DNA from: Polychytrium aggregatum
Lineage: Eukaryota; Chytridiomycota; Chytridiomycetes; Polychytriales
Direction: 5' to 3'
DNA length: 64,000 nt
Assembly (NCBI RefSeq): GCF_025602895.1
Contig: NW_026516239.1
Coordinates: 65,001 to 129,000 of the forward strand
Under the pieces are notes generated by a model that worked only from the letters and a program-made list of their open reading frames with translations, made no database searches and was not told where the DNA came from. Positions 60,817 to 64,000 of this stretch are shown one piece after another. The position numbers were made by a program, and so were the translations under genes. Within the stretch, counting starts at the first letter, position 1, and each line of letters opens with the position of its first letter.

Positions 60817-63800
60817 GTTGCTGGCGGGAGGTGAGGAAGAGCGCCGGGGTGGGAATGCAAGTTGGAGAGGGCAACGCGAGGAGGGGGGGGGAGACCACAC
60901 CGCCCTTTTGAGCACCGGCGGCCAAGAGCCGCCCCAGCGCCAGGACAGTCCAAGTCGGCGGCGACAAGCAATGCAGTCGCTCGGCTAAAACAGAGGTGGC
61001 AGCAACATTCGAGCGCACCAACCAGCGCCTGGGAGTTGGACCGTGGCCGGGAAATACGTGACCCGACTCGACGGCAGCCAGCGTGGCGGGCAAGCAGCCG
61101 CTCGCAGACGACAGCGCTGCTTTCGAAAGGGCGGCTGGATCGATAGGAGCGAGGCGGGGCTCGGTACATCCGCCACAGACCGTGGTGCCAGCACATTGCA
61201 TTCGGGGTGCCGAGGCCGAGGTAGATCGATGAGATCGATGCTCTCGCCTGCAGCACTGCACCCAAAGCTGCGTTGCGGAGAGCCCCGCGGAAACAGGATG
61301 GCGCTGCTGCTGGATATTGGACAGGTGGCAGATGCCTGGCAATGATAGAGTGGAGTACACGCGGTGGAGGATCGCCCAGAGCCTGCATCTGTCCAGCGAC
61401 AAGCCCCGGCACAGATCTCGAAGAGATTTGGCACGACGCGGATGCCGATGGCTCTATGATCGTCACCATCGGTGGGGCCACTGGCAGCCCATACGATCTA
61501 GGGCACCAAGCTCTTCCTTTGATCGTGGAGAGTATGCAGCAGCTCAAGCTCGTGGGGTTGTCTGCAACAAGAAGCCCCGTTGCTCGGCTGGCCGACGAGC
61601 GTCAAGTTGACTCGGTATTTCGCCGACCCGAGCCAGGTTGCCGCCCAATCAGGGATCGCGCGTCGATGGACTGCGGGGAATCATATCTCCGAGGGAAAAA
61701 ATGGATCGGCCTCGGCGGGATGATCGAATATCCGCAGCGATGCAAGTGGCACATTGGCGCTCCTGCCAGCCGGGGGTGCCTGGCGAGCGAAGAATGGTGC
61801 GAGCCAAGTGTTCGAGCATCCGTGGTATCGAGCGGCCTCGCTGGTGTCGGGGGGGGGAAGACGGCGGCCTGGCGGGCTGGGGAGACCGGCGGGCGGACAC
61901 GGCGGAGCCCGGGCAAACCCGGGACAAGCAGGGCTGGGTGTCATCATCGGGCCGACTGCCCAGCGCCCATTGGTCCAAACGGGTGCCTGGGGTCACCGAC
62001 GGTGTTCGCCGCGCCGATGCGGAGTTGACAGCGGCCAATGGCAGGCAAGGGAGCCCAATCGCGGCCTGTCCATGGCAGTCCGGCAAAACTGCCCTGGCGC
62101 GCCAGATCAGTGCCGCTGCCGCTGCACACGCCTTCCAAAAATGACAACCCGGCAGACCCCCCCTTGCGCGGGCGACACCCCTGGTCACATGCGCACCGCG
62201 CCAACCAATCCCGGGCTGTCGGAGATGCCAAAGCGCGCCAGCCAGCAGCCCGCCGCTGGGTGCCATTGCGTCGCACCGCACCCTCGACTCCACGACCAGG
62301 CTCCGAGCCGGTCTGGACCGCAGAGTTTGTGTGCTGTCTGGCCTCGGGGCAGCGTGCGGGCGAGCAACAGCCGGGCACGTTTGGCTGGTGCAGGACAGAC
62401 GAGAACTCGCGGCAAGTACCGTGTTCCCTCCAGGCATGTCGGCGGACATATTAAAGCAAGTGCCGGGGAGAGAGTGCTGAGAGAGTGCCGGGGAGCAAGC
62501 CAGCCAGGCCGATTGGTGTTTCCTCTGGGCATGGCTCACCACCAACGGTGCACAGCGCGATCGACTGACCAACTGTCGTTCGCCGTGGCTCCCTCTGGAG
62601 CCACTCTGTGGTGTAGCCTCTAGTTGGGGGTCAACCATCCTTCACACACACCCCCTCGCTGCGTTGGTCAGTTGCATGCTTGTTGCGCATGCCCAGCAAC
62701 CCGGCTGACTCTCTGGCCCTCCACCCAACGCCCGCAACCGCGACTGCGTGCCCAATCCGGCGGCTCGCGGGTTGCGGTTGGTGGCCGGCTTGTCTTTGCT
62801 CGAGCGAGTTGACACATGCCTTCCCTTGGCGGCAAGGGCGGTCGTCGCCAGGCGTCTGTTTCTGCCATACCACTCGATTGGACAGATCTCATGTGATCGA
62901 CCTTGGATGCACGATTGCTGGTCAGGCTGATTCCGCCGGCGGTCCGAGCATGTTCTTCACAGCTCGCGCCGAGGGTGCCTGATCATCGTCGACATTGTGA
63001 TGCTGCGATGCCAGCTGCTATTCGGGGTGGAATCGGGGCCGATGTATTCACTCGGAGACTGCTGGGATGGTCACTTTGACTGTATATCGCCTGTTGTTGT
63101 CCGCACGCAGAACACTCACACAGAATATCCACACCCAAGCGAGGAAAAATGGAATATCCCATCGACTGTCTTCCGCCGCCGCAGGCTGCCTCTGCCCATA
63201 TCTCTGACTCACTGTCCGCCGAGGAGGCGAAGAAAAAAAATAAAGGTTTCCTATCTAAAATCACAGCTGTCTCGACGGCATCCGCCATCGGTCGAGAAAA
63301 AAAAAATTGTTGAGCGAGGGAGAAAAAAAAAACTTGTGCCGCGCGACGGTGGCGAGGCGGCGGAGCGGAGCGGCGCGCACAGCGTCACACAACGCAAAGT
63401 ACTGCGGCCGACACGGAAAAAAGTGCAGCACAGAAGCGACATGGCCGCAGTATAATGTGCCGTTTGTGCTGCGTGGATGCTGTGGCGCGGGCGCCCCCTT
63501 CGGCCCCAACAAGGACCGTGGGCAGTGAACCCTGCCGCTGCCACCGAAACCACCGCCGCCACCGCCGCAAAGGCCGCTCGCACGGGTCCGGAGTAACCCT
63601 GGTTCGCTCGGGGGAGAGAGAGAGAGGGAGCCAGGACGAGAGAGAGAGAAAAAAAAGATCCGGGTCGCAGGCAGGACCCGGCCCGGCAAGGGAGGGATAG
63701 CTGTTGCTCCGGCCGAGTTGCTGCTGTCGATTGGTGCAGTGCACTCTCATTGTCGATGTGGTACCACCCCTCCGCGAAGCCCCGGTGGTGTAGTGGCTCG

Positions 63801-63860
63801 ATGCAATCGCAATTGAAATTCCAGCAGCAGTCGCGAAATTAGCCGTGGAAATCTCGTCAC
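60817..63860. other. intergenic, no supported gene
   Basis: Three kilobases without a recognisable gene, tRNA or element. Frames of up to 329 codons on both strands overlap each other in this GC-rich DNA and lack motifs. Poly-A/GA-rich tracts occur at about 63230-63330 and 63610-63660. Confidence 0.45.
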
Positions 63861-64000
63861 ATGGATGATGCCCTGGTCATTGCGTCTGTCTGTGCGATGG
63901 TCCTTGCTTTGGCCACTTTCTCGGTTGGTGTGTTGCCCTTTCCCACCGATTGAGTTCGTCGTCGCACTGGCCCGTGTGATCGATGCTGCAACGTCCCGAG
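63861..64000 (+). CDS. possible first exon of a ZIP-family metal transporter (partial at 3' edge)
   Basis: ATG at 63861 opens a short frame starting MDDALVIASVCAMVLA and continuing LATFSVGVLPF before a TGA at 63951-63953. An acidic MDD start followed by one hydrophobic helix ending in G-x-(L/I)-P resembles the first segment of SLC39A9/Atx2-type ZIP transporters. A splice donor would have to lie near the LPF codons, and the rest of the gene would be beyond the window. Weak evidence from one helix only. Confidence 0.25.

Noticed and set aside
61649-62638. 329-codon minus-strand frame near the right end
   Set aside because: Overlaps a 289-codon plus frame, with no motif, start context or splice support.
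63780-63850. tRNA-like A-box (GGTGGTGTAGTGGCTCGATGC)
   Set aside because: No B-box (GGTTCGANNCC) or acceptor-stem pairing follows at tRNA distance.

Overview
The window is eukaryotic and most likely from an early-diverging, probably zoosporic (chytrid-type) fungus. Genes are dense and split by many short GT-AG introns of about 80-350 nt; one intron carries a perfect TACTAAC branch site, and a few look like GC-AG introns. Fungal families are present: an Adp1-type ABCG transporter, an oxysterol-binding protein, gamma-SNAP, S-formylglutathione hydrolase and copper-radical oxidases. A Fanzor nuclease, a family known from Spizellomyces and other eukaryotes, also fits. Gene structures were built by hand: splice sites were chosen so that phases match and family motifs stay intact. 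Taxonomic placement is inference.

Layout. 1-14 kb: the 3' end of a Sel1-repeat gene (+), a secreted protein with a Thr-rich linker and a Cys-rich C-terminal module (-), a 755-aa Ala/Lys/Pro repeat protein (-), a Cys-rich protein built from repeated exon triplets (+), and an AMPK-related (CAMKL) kinase (-). 14.8-19.8 kb: a 12-exon Adp1-like ABC transporter (+). 20.0-23.7 kb: a 3.6-kb Tc1/IS630-type transposon with 19-bp terminal inverted repeats and TA target duplications, carrying a DD34E transposase cut short just after its last catalytic residue and a Fanzor RNA-guided nuclease gene. 25.4-48.9 kb: three paralogous secreted proteins (A, B, C), each a string of P-type trefoil domains fused to a glyoxal-oxidase-type copper-radical oxidase; an oxysterol-binding protein (-) and a gamma-SNAP (-) lie between B and C. 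49.6-54.4 kb: S-formylglutathione hydrolase (-) divergent from a membrane-anchored SH3 protein (+). 55.4-60.8 kb: two paralogous helix-turn-helix proteins (-). The last 3 kb holds no confident gene except a possible ZIP-transporter first exon at the edge.

The most exciting system is the Fanzor-bearing transposon: both ends, its TA duplication, the Fanzor catalytic triad with the relocated glutamate typical of Fanzors, and the place where a guide RNA should run out of the right end can all be located. The Fanzor frame appears broken once near 21.87 kb. The trefoil/oxidase family is the second theme: copy C is intron-rich (21 exons), whereas A and B have trefoil arrays fused into long uninterrupted exons and share an identical intron, pointing to intron loss and gene conversion. 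The modular Cys-rich gene at 6.7-9.7 kb, which grew by repeated duplication of a three-exon cassette, is the third. Tandem hexamers and minisatellites are frequent in introns, promoters and a few coding regions.
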